The translations under genes and the position numbers were made by a program. Below the pieces are notes generated by a model that was not told where the DNA came from, did no database searches, and saw only the letters and a program-made list of their open reading frames with translations. A stretch of 64,000 nucleotides of DNA from Brevibacterium spongiae (GTDB taxonomy: Bacteria > Actinomycetota > Actinomycetes > Actinomycetales > Brevibacteriaceae), in the NCBI RefSeq assembly GCF_026168515.1, contig NZ_CP093443.1:2976001-3040000 (forward strand), read 5' to 3'. Shown piece by piece: positions 37,637 through 47,176 of this stretch (its first letter is position 1; every line of letters starts with the position of its first letter).

Positions 37637-37642
37637 AGCCTA
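37637..37642 (-). promoter_or_regulatory. Possible -10 element of the AKR-tsaD operon
   Basis: TAGGCT on the minus strand is 6 nt from the ATG, but GGAGG lies between, so leaderless use is not certain. Confidence 0.35.
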
Positions 37643-37686
37643 CCGGTTCGGCTTCCGCGCTTTCGGCTCGGATCACCACCCGGAAC

Positions 37687-37705
37687 ACAGGTTAGGCTAA
37701 GCTAT
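37687..37705 (+). promoter_or_regulatory. DtxR/IdeR-type iron box upstream of heme oxygenase
   Basis: ACAGGTTAGGCTAAGCTAT matches the classic 19-bp DtxR consensus at about 15 positions and is 63 nt before the heme oxygenase start. Iron-replete repression of hmuO by DtxR is known in Corynebacterium diphtheriae. Confidence 0.75.
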
Positions 37706-37768
37706 GAACAGGCGATGATGCCGATCACATCTTCGTCGCAATCCCCGAGTGATCCCCGAGGAGACACC

Positions 37769-38407
37769 ATGTCCGAACAGTTCTCAGCTCGCCTCAAGGC
37801 CAGCACCGCCGCCATCCACGACGAGGTCGAGCACACCACGTTCATGGTCGATCTCATGGAGGGTCGCCTCGACTCCCGGGCCTACGCCCTGCTGCTGCGT
37901 CAGTACCAGGCCATCTACTCCGTGCTCGAATCGACATCGCGGCAGTTCGCCGACGATCCCGTCTTCGCGCCCTTCCACGATGTGAACCTCTTCCGCAGCG
38001 AGCGCATCGCAGCCGACCTGACCGCCCTCGACGGCAGCGATCTGCCCGTGATGCCCAGCGCAGACGCCTATGCCGCCCGCCTCGCCGGACTCGAACGGGC
38101 TGAGCAGGTCATCGCTCACCATTACACCCGCTACCTCGGCGATCTCTCCGGCGGTCAGGCGATCGACACCCTCATGGGCCGCCATTACGGTCTGGGAACT
38201 GACGCGCTGACCATGTGGGACTTCGCCGAAATCGGCAAGACGAAGCCGTACAAGGACGCCTACCGCAGGCTCCTCGACGAGGTGGCCGCCACCGGTGGTG
38301 ATGAGCAGATCGTCATCGACGAGACCATGGTCGCCTTCCGTCTCAACGGTGCCCTTCTCGTCGACCTCACCGAGGCCACGGAGGAACGAGCGGTCCCCGT
38401 CGGCTAG
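37769..38407 (+). CDS. hmuO: Heme oxygenase (biliverdin-producing)
   Basis: It opens heme to biliverdin, CO and free iron, allowing heme to be used as an iron source. The protein has 212 residues, like HmuO (215). The proximal His is H17 (AAIHDEVE) and the distal helix with flexible glycines is YLGDLSGGQA (near 120-129). ATG 37769 follows GAGGAGA. The upstream iron box predicts induction under iron limitation. It is convergent with rimI. Confidence 0.95.
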   Translation: MSEQFSARLKASTAAIHDEVEHTTFMVDLMEGRLDSRAYALLLRQYQAIYSVLESTSRQFADDPVFAPFHDVNLFRSERIAADLTALDGSDLPVMPSADAYAARLAGLERAEQVIAHHYTRYLGDLSGGQAIDTLMGRHYGLGTDALTMWDFAEIGKTKPYKDAYRRLLDEVAATGGDEQIVIDETMVAFRLNGALLVDLTEATEERAVPVG

Positions 38408-38426
38408 GCGTACGGCAGGCGTACGG

Positions 38427-38999
38427 CTAGGCGGTCGTCCGCAGCCGCATGAGGATTCCTGCGGCGCCCGGATAGTAGTCGGGTCGCCTCCCCCATTCTT
38501 CGAATCCGAAGGATGCATAGAGCGCCAGCGCCGAGGCGTTGCGTTCGTCGACTTCGAGGTGGACGACGTCGGCCCCACAGTCCTTCGCCCAGTCGATCCC
38601 GGCCTGCAGAAGGTCCCGGCCGATGCCCTTGCCGCGCGCCGCCTCGGTGGTCGCGATCGTCATGACATCGGCTTCCGCACCGGCGCTGGACATGACGATC
38701 CACCCGGCCAGCTCCCCCGCCGAGGCGGTGCCGTCCTCACCGTCGTCCGCGAAGTTCGCGTTCGCGGCCAGCTCCCGCGCCGAGGCGGTCGCGTCCTCGC
38801 CGTCGTCAGTGAAGTTCACGTTCGCATTCGTGTCCCCCGCCGAGGTGGTCCTGGCGGCGAGCATGATCGTGCCGTTCTGCGCCTTCACCGCCCAGTAGTA
38901 GCCGAGCGTCCACGCCGTCGGGCCGAAGATGGCGGCATCGTGGTCAGCGACCTCGGCGAGGTCCCACCAGGGCAGCTCGGCGATGGTCGTGAAGGTCAT
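38427..38999 (-). CDS. rimI: Ribosomal-protein-alanine N-acetyltransferase-like GNAT protein
   Basis: This 190-residue GNAT enzyme is in the standard tsaB-rimI-tsaD neighbourhood and has the RimI phrases ARGKGIGRDLLQAGIDWA and LEVDERNASALALYASFGF. It is 35-40 residues longer than usual because residues ~58-98 are two tandem ~20-residue units (NFTDDGEDATASARELA and NFADDGEDGTASAGELA), encoded by a 60-bp repeat. ATG 38999 overlaps the tsaB stop (ATGA). Ribosomal protein S18 acetylation is the family function; activity with the insert is unproved. Confidence 0.88.
   Translation of the reverse strand: MTFTTIAELPWWDLAEVADHDAAIFGPTAWTLGYYWAVKAQNGTIMLAARTTSAGDTNANVNFTDDGEDATASARELAANANFADDGEDGTASAGELAGWIVMSSAGAEADVMTIATTEAARGKGIGRDLLQAGIDWAKDCGADVVHLEVDERNASALALYASFGFEEWGRRPDYYPGAAGILMRLRTTA
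38707..38850 (-). repeat. 60-bp in-frame tandem repeat inside rimI
   Basis: 38707-38766 and 38767-38826 align base for base at a 60-bp period (about 80 percent identical), with a third partial unit to about 38850. Each unit contains GCCGAGGCGG or GCCGAGGTGG. Confidence 0.85.
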
Positions 39000-39814
39000 T
39001 TCAGTGAGCTCTCGCGCACCGGGGTCGCCTTCGCGTCGGGTTCGCGCAGGTATTCGGGAACCGGTTCGCTCAAGGAGCGTCCGGCGGCGATGTCGCGGGC
39101 GGCGGCCAGGGCGAGGAACTCGGCTCGGGGGTCAGTGATCGGCTCCCGGGTCGCAGCGCCGAGGATCTCGGGGTAGAGGAGGAACCCGCGTCCGAGCCGC
39201 TCCCGGATCTCGCCGGCATCGGCCGACGCATCGCCGCTGCGGAGTGCGTCAGCGTGCCCGGTGAGTGCGTCACCGTGATCGTCGAGTGCGAAAGAGTGAT
39301 CGGCGAGAACGGCGGCGACCTCGGCGGGTTTGGCGACGAACGGTCCCGCGCTCAGTGAGGCGTCGGACGAGTCGTAGACGCTGAAGTACACCTCTTTGCG
39401 TCGGGCGTCCGAGGCGATGAGGACGGGAGCACCTCCGGCGGTGCCCGAGGCGGCATCGGCTCCGGGCCGGCTTGCGTCGTCGGCTGTGGTCGCCCTTTGA
39501 GAACTCGTCCGCACGAATTCCTCGGCGACCGCGGCCTGGGACAGCAGTCCCCTGACCGGGATCCCGCGGGCCTGACCGACGGCGATTCCCGCAGCGATGC
39601 CGACACGCAGCCCGGTGAAGGGGCCGGGTCCGATGCCGACGACGACGAGTTCGGGTGCCTTCTGCGCAGCGAGCACGCGGGCGAGCGCGGGTCCGATGAA
39701 TTCGACGTGCCGGCGCTGGTCATCAGCCTGTTCGGCGGCGATGACATCTCCGGTATCAGCGTCGACGAGCGCAACGGAGGCCGACTGCGAGGTGTCGATG
39801 GCCAGGATGATCAT
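38996..39814 (-). CDS. tsaB: tRNA threonylcarbamoyladenosine biosynthesis protein TsaB
   Basis: TsaB is the catalytically inactive TsaD paralogue that supports t6A synthesis. From ATG 39814 it has 272 residues. It shows ILAIDTSQSASVAL at the N-terminus, the family motif VVGIGPGPFTGLRVGIA (near 68), and an Ala/Asp/Ser-rich central stretch. Both ends overlap neighbours by ATGA (tsaE upstream, rimI downstream). Confidence 0.95.
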   Translation of the reverse strand: MIILAIDTSQSASVALVDADTGDVIAAEQADDQRRHVEFIGPALARVLAAQKAPELVVVGIGPGPFTGLRVGIAAGIAVGQARGIPVRGLLSQAAVAEEFVRTSSQRATTADDASRPGADAASGTAGGAPVLIASDARRKEVYFSVYDSSDASLSAGPFVAKPAEVAAVLADHSFALDDHGDALTGHADALRSGDASADAGEIRERLGRGFLLYPEILGAATREPITDPRAEFLALAAARDIAAGRSLSEPVPEYLREPDAKATPVRESSLK

Positions 39815-40320
39815 GATTCGTCTCCCTCGAATTCGGTCAGCGCCGCGCGAACCTGCGGCAGGCGCTGCGCCCATACGGGACCATGGCCGATGAGATCGAC
39901 GATGCGCCTTTCGTCCTCGGCGTCCCCGCCATCTCCCCACACCGGGGTGATCGTGATCTCGAGGTAGTCGCTGCTGAGCTGCTCGGCCATTCCGGCGCCC
40001 CATTCGACGACGGTGATCGATTCGTCGAGCTCCGAGTCGAGGTCGAGGTCTTCGAGTTCCTCCCCGTCGGCCAACCGGTATGCGTCGACGTGCACCAGCG
40101 CTGGTCCGTCGCCGCGGGAGGGGTGTTCGCGGGCGATGATGAACGTCGGCGACGTGATCCGACCGACCACGTCGAGTGCCTTCCCCAGCGACTGGGTGAA
40201 CGTCGTCTTCCCCGCACCGAGGTTGCCGGTGAGGATGAGCAGATCACCGGCACGCAGGTGGCCCGCCAGGATGGCAGCGAAGCGGCGCATCTGCTCGAGC
40301 GATTCCACACGGAGCCTCAT
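39811..40320 (-). CDS. tsaE: tRNA threonylcarbamoyladenosine biosynthesis ATPase TsaE
   Basis: This small P-loop ATPase resets the TsaBD complex. It has 169 residues with Walker A GNLGAGKTT (32-40), SPTFIIAREH and the VHVDAYRL segment near 90, all typical of TsaE. The stop overlaps the tsaB start, and its ATG overlaps the alr stop. Confidence 0.95.
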   Translation of the reverse strand: MRLRVESLEQMRRFAAILAGHLRAGDLLILTGNLGAGKTTFTQSLGKALDVVGRITSPTFIIAREHPSRGDGPALVHVDAYRLADGEELEDLDLDSELDESITVVEWGAGMAEQLSSDYLEITITPVWGDGGDAEDERRIVDLIGHGPVWAQRLPQVRAALTEFEGDES

Positions 40321-41543
40321 CGGTGGCCTCCTGACATCAGTCGGCGGTCGACGCGGGCACTGAGCTGGGTGACGATCTCATAGTTGATCGTATCCGCCCA
40401 GGTCCCCCACTCGGCAGCACTCGGACCGCCGGGACCGAAGATGACGACCTCGTCGCCGATGGCCACCTCGGTATTGCCGGACCCGATGTCGATGATCATC
40501 TGATCCATGGCGATCCGCCCGACGACGGGATACCGACGACCGCGGATGGCCACCTCGGCGCGGTTCGATGCCGCTCGAGGAAGCCCGTCCCCGTACCCGC
40601 CGGGCACGAGCGCGAAGCGGGTGTCGGTCGCGGCCGTGAACGTCAGCCCATACGAGGCTCCGTGACCTGCGGGAATGTCCTTGAGATTGATGACAGTGGA
40701 GACCAGCCGCATCGCCGGCCTCAGTCCGAGGGCCGCGGCATCGCCGTCTTCGAGCGGGGACAGTCCGTAGAGGGAGAGTCCCACCCGCGCCGAGGTGCCC
40801 GGGCACGGTCCGAGGGTGAGCGCCCCCGGTGAGTTCGCGATGTGCACATCGAGTGCGTCGGATTCGCCGAGGCGGCCGTCCGCAGCGTCGAGCACCGCCC
40901 GAAGCTGCCCGTGGGCGGAGGAGAACACGGCGGCCTGTGCGGCGGTCTCGGGGCGTTCGGGTTCGTCGGCGACGGCGAAGTGGCTCATGATGCCGACGAT
41001 GCGGATGCCCGCGGTAGGGCCGGAATCGTCAGTTCCGCCGGAATGCCCCGCGGCGAGGCGGTCCTCATCATAGCTGCGCAGCCAGTCGAAGGCGCGGACG
41101 AGGGCTTCCGGGGACAGACCGTTGCGGCCGAGTCCGGTGTCGATCTTCAGATGGATGCGTGCGGTGGCACCGGTGCGGCGGGCGGCGTCGACGAGACGAT
41201 CGAGGCTCTCGACCGTCGAGACTCCCAGTTGGATGCCGGCACGCACCGCCTCGTCGAGGTCGGTCGTCGGGCCGTAGAGCCATGCGAGGATCTCGGCATC
41301 GGGACCGAGCAGGGTCCGCAGCTGCAGGGCTTCGGGGATCGTCGCCACGCAGAACTCGCGCCACCCGGCGGCGAAGAGCACCGGGGCGACGAGGTCGACG
41401 CCGTGGCCGTAGGCATTGGCTTTGACGACGCATTTGAGACGCGCGGGAGCCAGTCGCTTCGCGAGGACGGCGGCATTCTCACGCAGGGCCGCCGCGTCGA
41501 TCTCGGCCCGGACCAGCGCCTCGGGGATGTCGAAAGATGTCAC
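40317..41543 (-). CDS. alr: Alanine racemase
   Basis: It interconverts L- and D-alanine for peptidoglycan, using PLP. The 408-residue protein has the PLP lysine K41 in VVKANAYGHG and the second-base Tyr in GASYGLTF (near 290), followed by VPGGYGDGLPR. GTG 41543 is preceded by TAGTCT at 6 nt, a leaderless start. It heads the coupled operon alr-tsaE-tsaB-rimI. Confidence 0.96.
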   Translation of the reverse strand: MTSFDIPEALVRAEIDAAALRENAAVLAKRLAPARLKCVVKANAYGHGVDLVAPVLFAAGWREFCVATIPEALQLRTLLGPDAEILAWLYGPTTDLDEAVRAGIQLGVSTVESLDRLVDAARRTGATARIHLKIDTGLGRNGLSPEALVRAFDWLRSYDEDRLAAGHSGGTDDSGPTAGIRIVGIMSHFAVADEPERPETAAQAAVFSSAHGQLRAVLDAADGRLGESDALDVHIANSPGALTLGPCPGTSARVGLSLYGLSPLEDGDAAALGLRPAMRLVSTVINLKDIPAGHGASYGLTFTAATDTRFALVPGGYGDGLPRAASNRAEVAIRGRRYPVVGRIAMDQMIIDIGSGNTEVAIGDEVVIFGPGGPSAAEWGTWADTINYEIVTQLSARVDRRLMSGGHR

Positions 41544-41549
41544 TGGATA

Positions 41550-41555
41550 AGACTA
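41550..41555 (-). promoter_or_regulatory. -10 element, leaderless alr operon
   Basis: TAGTCT on the minus strand lies 6 nt before the GTG at 41543. Confidence 0.6.
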
Positions 41556-41751
41556 CCGCCGACCCAACGGACCACGAGGAATCGGGACCACGAAACGGGG
41601 AACCGCAGCCGGAGTCCGCGGTTACGATGAACCTCCGCGATCGACGGTGGACCTGCCGGGGCAGTCTCTGCCGACGCACTCCTGCCGACGACCGCGGACC
41701 CGGCCGCCGGCACCCCTGTCAGCGGTCTTGAACGACGAACAAGGAGCAATC

Positions 41752-42432
41752 ATGCACACCAGTCGACTCAGCCGTTCGCTCGCCGCGGTGCTCGTGACCG
41801 CACTGCTCGCCACGGTTCTCACGGTGGCCGGTCACGGTTCGCCCGCCTCGGCGGCGTCGAAGTACTGCACCGGCATCGAATCGAATTCAAAGGTCACCGC
41901 CGGCAAGGCCATCGAGGTCAAACAGCGGTCGACGATCACCGCCGACATCTACCTGTGTCGGAAATCCGGGTCCCGCTATGTTCGTGATTCCGGCCCGTAC
42001 AAGGCGCGACTGGGCTACAACGGGACGACGGCGAACAAACGTGAGGGCGACGGGAAGACGCCGAAGGGCGTGTTCTGGATGCGCGACGGCTTCGGCACCT
42101 CGGCCAATCCCGGGCTGAAGAAGGCGTGGACGAAGGTCACCCGCGACCATGTGTGGGTCGACGGCGATGCCACGAAGGCCGAGGGCTACAACACGATGCA
42201 GCTGAAGTCGAAGGGGTACAAGGGCGAATCCCTCTACCAGCCGAAGCCCTACAAATACGCCCAGGTCATCGGCTACAACGAAGCCCGCACACCGGGCAAG
42301 GGGTCAGCGATCTTCCTCCACGCGAACACCGAGTCGATGAAGACGGCCGGCTGCGTGTCGATGTACGAGTCCAGCCTGGTCAAGGCGATGAAGTGGGAAG
42401 GGACGACGAAGACGCAGATCGTCATCCACTGA
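41752..42432 (+). CDS. Secreted L,D-transpeptidase (YkuD-like) family protein
   Basis: This exported protein probably crosslinks or modifies peptidoglycan. It has 226 residues with a Sec signal (MHTSRLSRSLAAVLVTALLA, cleavage near ASA-AS at 36). The catalytic domain carries IFLHANTES followed by TAGCVSM with the nucleophile Cys201, the YkuD pattern with a shortened His loop. GGAG lies before the ATG. It is divergent from alr and convergent with nnr. Confidence 0.85.
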   Translation: MHTSRLSRSLAAVLVTALLATVLTVAGHGSPASAASKYCTGIESNSKVTAGKAIEVKQRSTITADIYLCRKSGSRYVRDSGPYKARLGYNGTTANKREGDGKTPKGVFWMRDGFGTSANPGLKKAWTKVTRDHVWVDGDATKAEGYNTMQLKSKGYKGESLYQPKPYKYAQVIGYNEARTPGKGSAIFLHANTESMKTAGCVSMYESSLVKAMKWEGTTKTQIVIH

Positions 42433-42456
42433 GCTGATTCAGTCAGTGCCGCGGAT

Positions 42457-44076
42457 TCAGTCGGTGCCGGAGATGAGTTCGGCGCCGTGGATGAGTTCGC
42501 CGACCACCTCGGTGAGGGCATCGGCGAACCCGGACGCGGAGACGGCCCGCTGCCCGGCGGCATTGTGCACGAGCACGCCGAGCCCCGCCAGCCGTGCCCA
42601 ATCGGCGTGCGGCAGCGGGCTGTCATCACCGTCGTAGCGGTGCTCAGCCGATGCGATCGCCGCCAAGGTGCCGAGGATCCCGGCCAGCACATCCCCGGAT
42701 CCTGCCGTCGCGAGGCTTGCCGGCCCCGGCTCGGGGAGGACGACCAGACCGTCGGGGGCGGCGATGACCGTGTGGTGGCCTTTGAGGACCACGATCGTGC
42801 CGGTCACCTCTGCAGCCTGCCTGGCCCACCCGACCGGGTCCTGCCCGATCCGGCCGGCGGTGATGATCTCGCCGAGGAGGCGGCTGAGCATTCGTGCGAG
42901 CTCGCCGGCGTGCGGGGTGATGATGATCGGACGCTCGGCCATCCAGGTGCCGATCATCGCTTCGGCGCGTCCGACCATGTCTAGTCCCCCGGCGTCGATG
43001 ACCACCGGGATATGCGAATCACTGAGGGCCTCTGTGGCGCCCTGGACGAATTCGGGTTCGGGGTCACCGGGCCCGAAGATGACGGCGTTGACTCGTCCTG
43101 ACGCGCTGACCACCTCGGGGTGGACGCCGATGACGAACTCGGCGACGAAGGGCGAGCCGAGGTAGCGGACCATCCCTGCCCCGGTATTCACCGCCGAGGT
43201 GGTCGTGAGCACGCCGGCACCCGGATAGTCCTCGGAGCCGGCGAGGACCCCGACGACGCCGCGGGAGTATTTGTGACCGCTCGCTTCAGGACGAGGGAAG
43301 TCGGCTGCGAGATCGTCGGCGTCGAGGAGTTCGGCGACTGCGAGCCCGGTGTCGAGTCCCAGTCCGATGTCGATGACGTCGATGCTGCCGGTGAACTCGT
43401 GCACACGAGGGTCGACGAGTTCGGCTTTCAGGCCGCCGAAGGTCACGGTGCGGTCGGCATGGAGTCGCGTCTCCGCGCCGTCGGAGTCCGGGCTGAGATC
43501 GGAGGGCACGTCGACGGCGATGAGGTTCCCGGTGCGGTGCGGAGCCCATGCGGCGATGAGTGAGGCGATGTGCCCGGGCAGTCCGCGCCGCCCACCGGTG
43601 CCGAGGATGCCATCGAGGACGAGATCGGCCCGAGACAGTTCGCGCAGGGCCTCGGCTCGGGTGGAGCCGTTGCGGGCGGGAACGGTGCGGGTGGAATCGG
43701 ATGAAGGGTCGGCCGCCTCGGTGGAGGTGGGGTCGTCGTCCGCCTCGGTGGAGGCGAACGCGAGGACCTGGGCCCCGGAGCGGCGTGCGGCGGTCAGCCC
43801 CTCGTCGTGAGTGCGGTCGAAGAGGGCGATGACCGTGACGGCGGCACCGCGTCTGCCCAAGGTCGCGGCGGCGAAGAGCGCATCCCCGGCGTTGTTGCCC
43901 GGACCCGCCAGCACACACACCCTGGTGCCGGTAACTCGACCGAGGTCTGCTGTAAGGGTGTCGATGCCGATGTTCGCCAGCGCCCGGGCCGCTCGCGCCA
44001 TGAGCGGGACGCCTGCCTCGAGCAGCGGCACCTCGGCTTCGCGGATGACCTCGCTCGGGTAGGCAAACACACTCAT
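42457..44076 (-). CDS. nnr: Bifunctional NAD(P)H-hydrate epimerase / ADP-dependent dehydratase
   Basis: It repairs hydrated NAD(P)H. The 539-residue protein fuses an N-terminal YjeF_N epimerase (GPGNNAGDALFAA, 58-70) and a C-terminal carbohydrate-kinase-like dehydratase (about 255-530; VVLKGHHTVIA and GSGDVLAGILG near 459). ATG 44076 follows AGGAG. It lies within the conserved glmS-acpS-nnr-alr-tsaE neighbourhood, here broken by the amidohydrolase and toxin-antitoxin genes. Confidence 0.95.
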   Translation of the reverse strand: MSVFAYPSEVIREAEVPLLEAGVPLMARAARALANIGIDTLTADLGRVTGTRVCVLAGPGNNAGDALFAAATLGRRGAAVTVIALFDRTHDEGLTAARRSGAQVLAFASTEADDDPTSTEAADPSSDSTRTVPARNGSTRAEALRELSRADLVLDGILGTGGRRGLPGHIASLIAAWAPHRTGNLIAVDVPSDLSPDSDGAETRLHADRTVTFGGLKAELVDPRVHEFTGSIDVIDIGLGLDTGLAVAELLDADDLAADFPRPEASGHKYSRGVVGVLAGSEDYPGAGVLTTTSAVNTGAGMVRYLGSPFVAEFVIGVHPEVVSASGRVNAVIFGPGDPEPEFVQGATEALSDSHIPVVIDAGGLDMVGRAEAMIGTWMAERPIIITPHAGELARMLSRLLGEIITAGRIGQDPVGWARQAAEVTGTIVVLKGHHTVIAAPDGLVVLPEPGPASLATAGSGDVLAGILGTLAAIASAEHRYDGDDSPLPHADWARLAGLGVLVHNAAGQRAVSASGFADALTEVVGELIHGAELISGTD

Positions 44077-44182
44077 CGACTGCTCCTGCACATTGTCACG
44101 TTTCGGTTCCTCATTGCACCGTATGCCTTCTCCCCCGTCAGGGCCAGAGGCGGTCGGGCACGCCTGGCCCGTGCCGGCCGGG

Positions 44183-45493
<1,311 letters not shown>

Positions 45494-45500
45494 GGTGCTG

Positions 45501-45506
45501 AGTCTA
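45501..45506 (-). promoter_or_regulatory. -10 element, leaderless amidohydrolase gene
   Basis: TAGACT on the minus strand lies 7 nt before the ATG at 45493. Confidence 0.5.
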
Positions 45507-45618
45507 TTACCCATCAGGAACAGGCGGATTGAAGCCGTTCAGCCTTCCTGGAAATCCGCGCATTATGCACAATTCTACCCGCGGCAGTGATCGAGCAGCA
45601 GCCTTCGCAGTGGTACCG

Positions 45619-45978
45619 CTACAGTCCTGCAGCGCCTCTGGCCTCATCGACGAGATCATTGAGAATCGTGATCAGGCCGGGGATTTCGGTTGTGGTCGCC
45701 AGCCAAAGTATTTCGTAGTTGATGTCGCCGTACTCATGGGCAAGGACATTCCGCAACCCGACGATTCGATCGAGACCGGGCACTCGAGCAGCGGTGTCAG
45801 CATCGTCTCTGCGGAGGCGTTTCAGCGCCTCTCCCAGAATCTCCAACTGGCGCTCGATCGCTGAGCGAACGACGAGATCCGAATTGAACTCTGCCTCGGT
45901 CTTGCCGCCAGCGAACTCACGGACCAGCTTGGCCGCTTCAGCAGCATCCCAGAGATGCGCGCCTGTCTCACGCTGCAT
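45619..45978 (-). CDS. hepT: HepT-type toxin (HEPN family RNase)
   Basis: This 119-residue HEPN/DUF86 protein carries the R-x4-H-x-Y motif as R76...H81-E-Y83 (RNVLAHEY). In known MntA/HepT pairs HepT is an RNase toxin and its motif tyrosine is AMPylated by MntA. ATG 45978 has AGGAAA upstream and overlaps the antitoxin stop by 11 nt, so the pair is translationally coupled. GC content is below that of the neighbours, consistent with acquisition. Confidence 0.9.
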   Translation of the reverse strand: MQRETGAHLWDAAEAAKLVREFAGGKTEAEFNSDLVVRSAIERQLEILGEALKRLRRDDADTAARVPGLDRIVGLRNVLAHEYGDINYEILWLATTTEIPGLITILNDLVDEARGAAGL

Positions 45979-46273
45979 AGATTTCCTGCGCACTCTCGAA
46001 CGCAGACGCTTTGAAAAAAGGGTTCTTCACCGAGCGTTCCATGACCAGATCGACTCGCCGTCCGACGATCCGCTCCAACTCAAGCTTCAGATCGAAGTAG
46101 TCGTGGAACAGATTGTCCCGATCCGGCAGGAAAGAGACGAGGAAGTCGATGTCGCTCGTCTCCGGATTGAACCGGTCAGTGAGTACGGAACCGAAGATGC
46201 GAAGTCGTTCCACACCGAATCTTGCGCACGCGCTCCTGATTGCGTCGGCGTCGAGTACCACGGCAGATTCCAT
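45968..46273 (-). CDS. mntA: MntA-type nucleotidyltransferase antitoxin (frame continues into an upstream gene fragment)
   Basis: The 101-residue minimal nucleotidyltransferase has FGSV (G28, S29) followed by DID (D41, D43) and a third acidic residue D75 in RRVDLVMERS. The spacing between GS and DxD is 11 residues, one more than the usual 10. In characterised systems it AMPylates HepT. ATG 46273 gives a normal-sized protein, but the same frame is open upstream to 46564 through a DJ-1/PfpI-like segment, so a 198-residue fusion is also possible. No clear ribosome site precedes 46273. Confidence 0.82.
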   Translation of the reverse strand: MESAVVLDADAIRSACARFGVERLRIFGSVLTDRFNPETSDIDFLVSFLPDRDNLFHDYFDLKLELERIVGRRVDLVMERSVKNPFFKASAFESAQEIYAA

Positions 46274-46564
46274 ACAGCTATTGTCCCAGATCGGGCGCGA
46301 CTCAACCAGGCTGTCGAGGAATGCTCGATCTTCGACCAGCCGCCGGGTGCCCATCCCGCCGGGAACCATGACGATGTCCGGGGTGTTCGCTGTGTCGACG
46401 ACCTCGATGCCCTGAGCGCTGTGGACTCGACCCGGCTGAGCGGCGACATAGGACAGAGAGAATAAGTCGGATAGCCGGCTGAAGAGTTCGACGGGGCCGA
46501 AGATATCCAGAACTTCGAAGCCGTCGAAGAGCACTACCGCCACATTGCAAGTCGTTGAGGCCAT
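46274..46564 (-). pseudogene. Truncated DJ-1/PfpI family gene, fused in frame to mntA
   Basis: About 90 residues of a DJ-1/PfpI (type 1 glutamine amidotransferase-like) protein are intact from the ATG at 46564: VAVVLFDGFEVLDIFGPVE, then a central IVMVPGGMGTRRLVED. The sequence stops before the expected nucleophile-elbow cysteine (usually near 100) and the C-terminal half is absent from the window. The reading frame then runs straight into mntA. It looks like a gene cut by insertion of the toxin-antitoxin pair. Confidence 0.75.
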
Positions 46565-46608
46565 TGAATCTTGGTCTCAGCTGCAACGTCAGTCTTCCAG
46601 CCGAGGAT

Positions 46609-47067
46609 TCAGGAATTCGGGCGAATATCTCGCCCGTACATCGAGTGGGTGAAGTGCTCGGCGACCCCTGCGATATCGGGGCTGAGAGACGGCCCCTCCC
46701 CCTCGGCGATGACGAACGTCATCGTCAGGTGCGCATCATGGGTGATCGACAAGTGGATATTCGTCCCGCCGATGCGTTTGAAATGTTCGAGGACGAGCCC
46801 GCGCAGACGAAACGACGGGGCACCGGACAGGGCGGGAACCACCTCGGCGGACTGCCAAGGCAGCCACCCGGGGAACCCGATCGCCTTCTTCAGCGCCTCC
46901 TTCGCGGAGAACCGTGCCGCCAGCGACGCGTCCGTGCGGCGCTTGCCGTTGCGTTTGAGCTGCTCACCAGGGGTGAGCAGTCGGTCGAGGAGCTCAGGCA
47001 CGCGTTCGATGTGCTCGGCGAAACGCGGCACATCGGCAATGTCAGTGCCGATCCCTAGAATCGCCAT
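46609..47067 (-). CDS. acpS: Holo-[acyl-carrier-protein] synthase
   Basis: It transfers phosphopantetheine from CoA to acyl carrier protein. The protein has 152 residues, with GIGTDIADVPRFAE (5-18) holding the Mg-binding Asp and RFSAKEALKKA (near 52) holding the second motif. The C-terminal SITHDAHLTMTFVIAEG completes the fold. A GGAGG site precedes ATG 47067. It is downstream of glmS with a hairpin between. Confidence 0.95.
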   Translation of the reverse strand: MAILGIGTDIADVPRFAEHIERVPELLDRLLTPGEQLKRNGKRRTDASLAARFSAKEALKKAIGFPGWLPWQSAEVVPALSGAPSFRLRGLVLEHFKRIGGTNIHLSITHDAHLTMTFVIAEGEGPSLSPDIAGVAEHFTHSMYGRDIRPNS

Positions 47068-47135
47068 AACCGAACCTCCTCAGAAACCTGTGGCACACCC
47101 CGTGCCCGAACCCCTCACCGGAACGCTGTCGAAAC

Positions 47136-47168
47136 GGTGCCGGACCGGACATCGCCCGGCCCGGCACC
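47136..47168 (-). terminator. Hairpin after glmS
   Basis: GGTGCCGGACCGG (47136-47148) pairs with 47156-47168 (12 of 13) around a 7-nt loop, 9 nt after the glmS stop on the minus strand. The following T run is weak. Confidence 0.6.
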
Positions 47169-47176
47169 GAGGCGGA

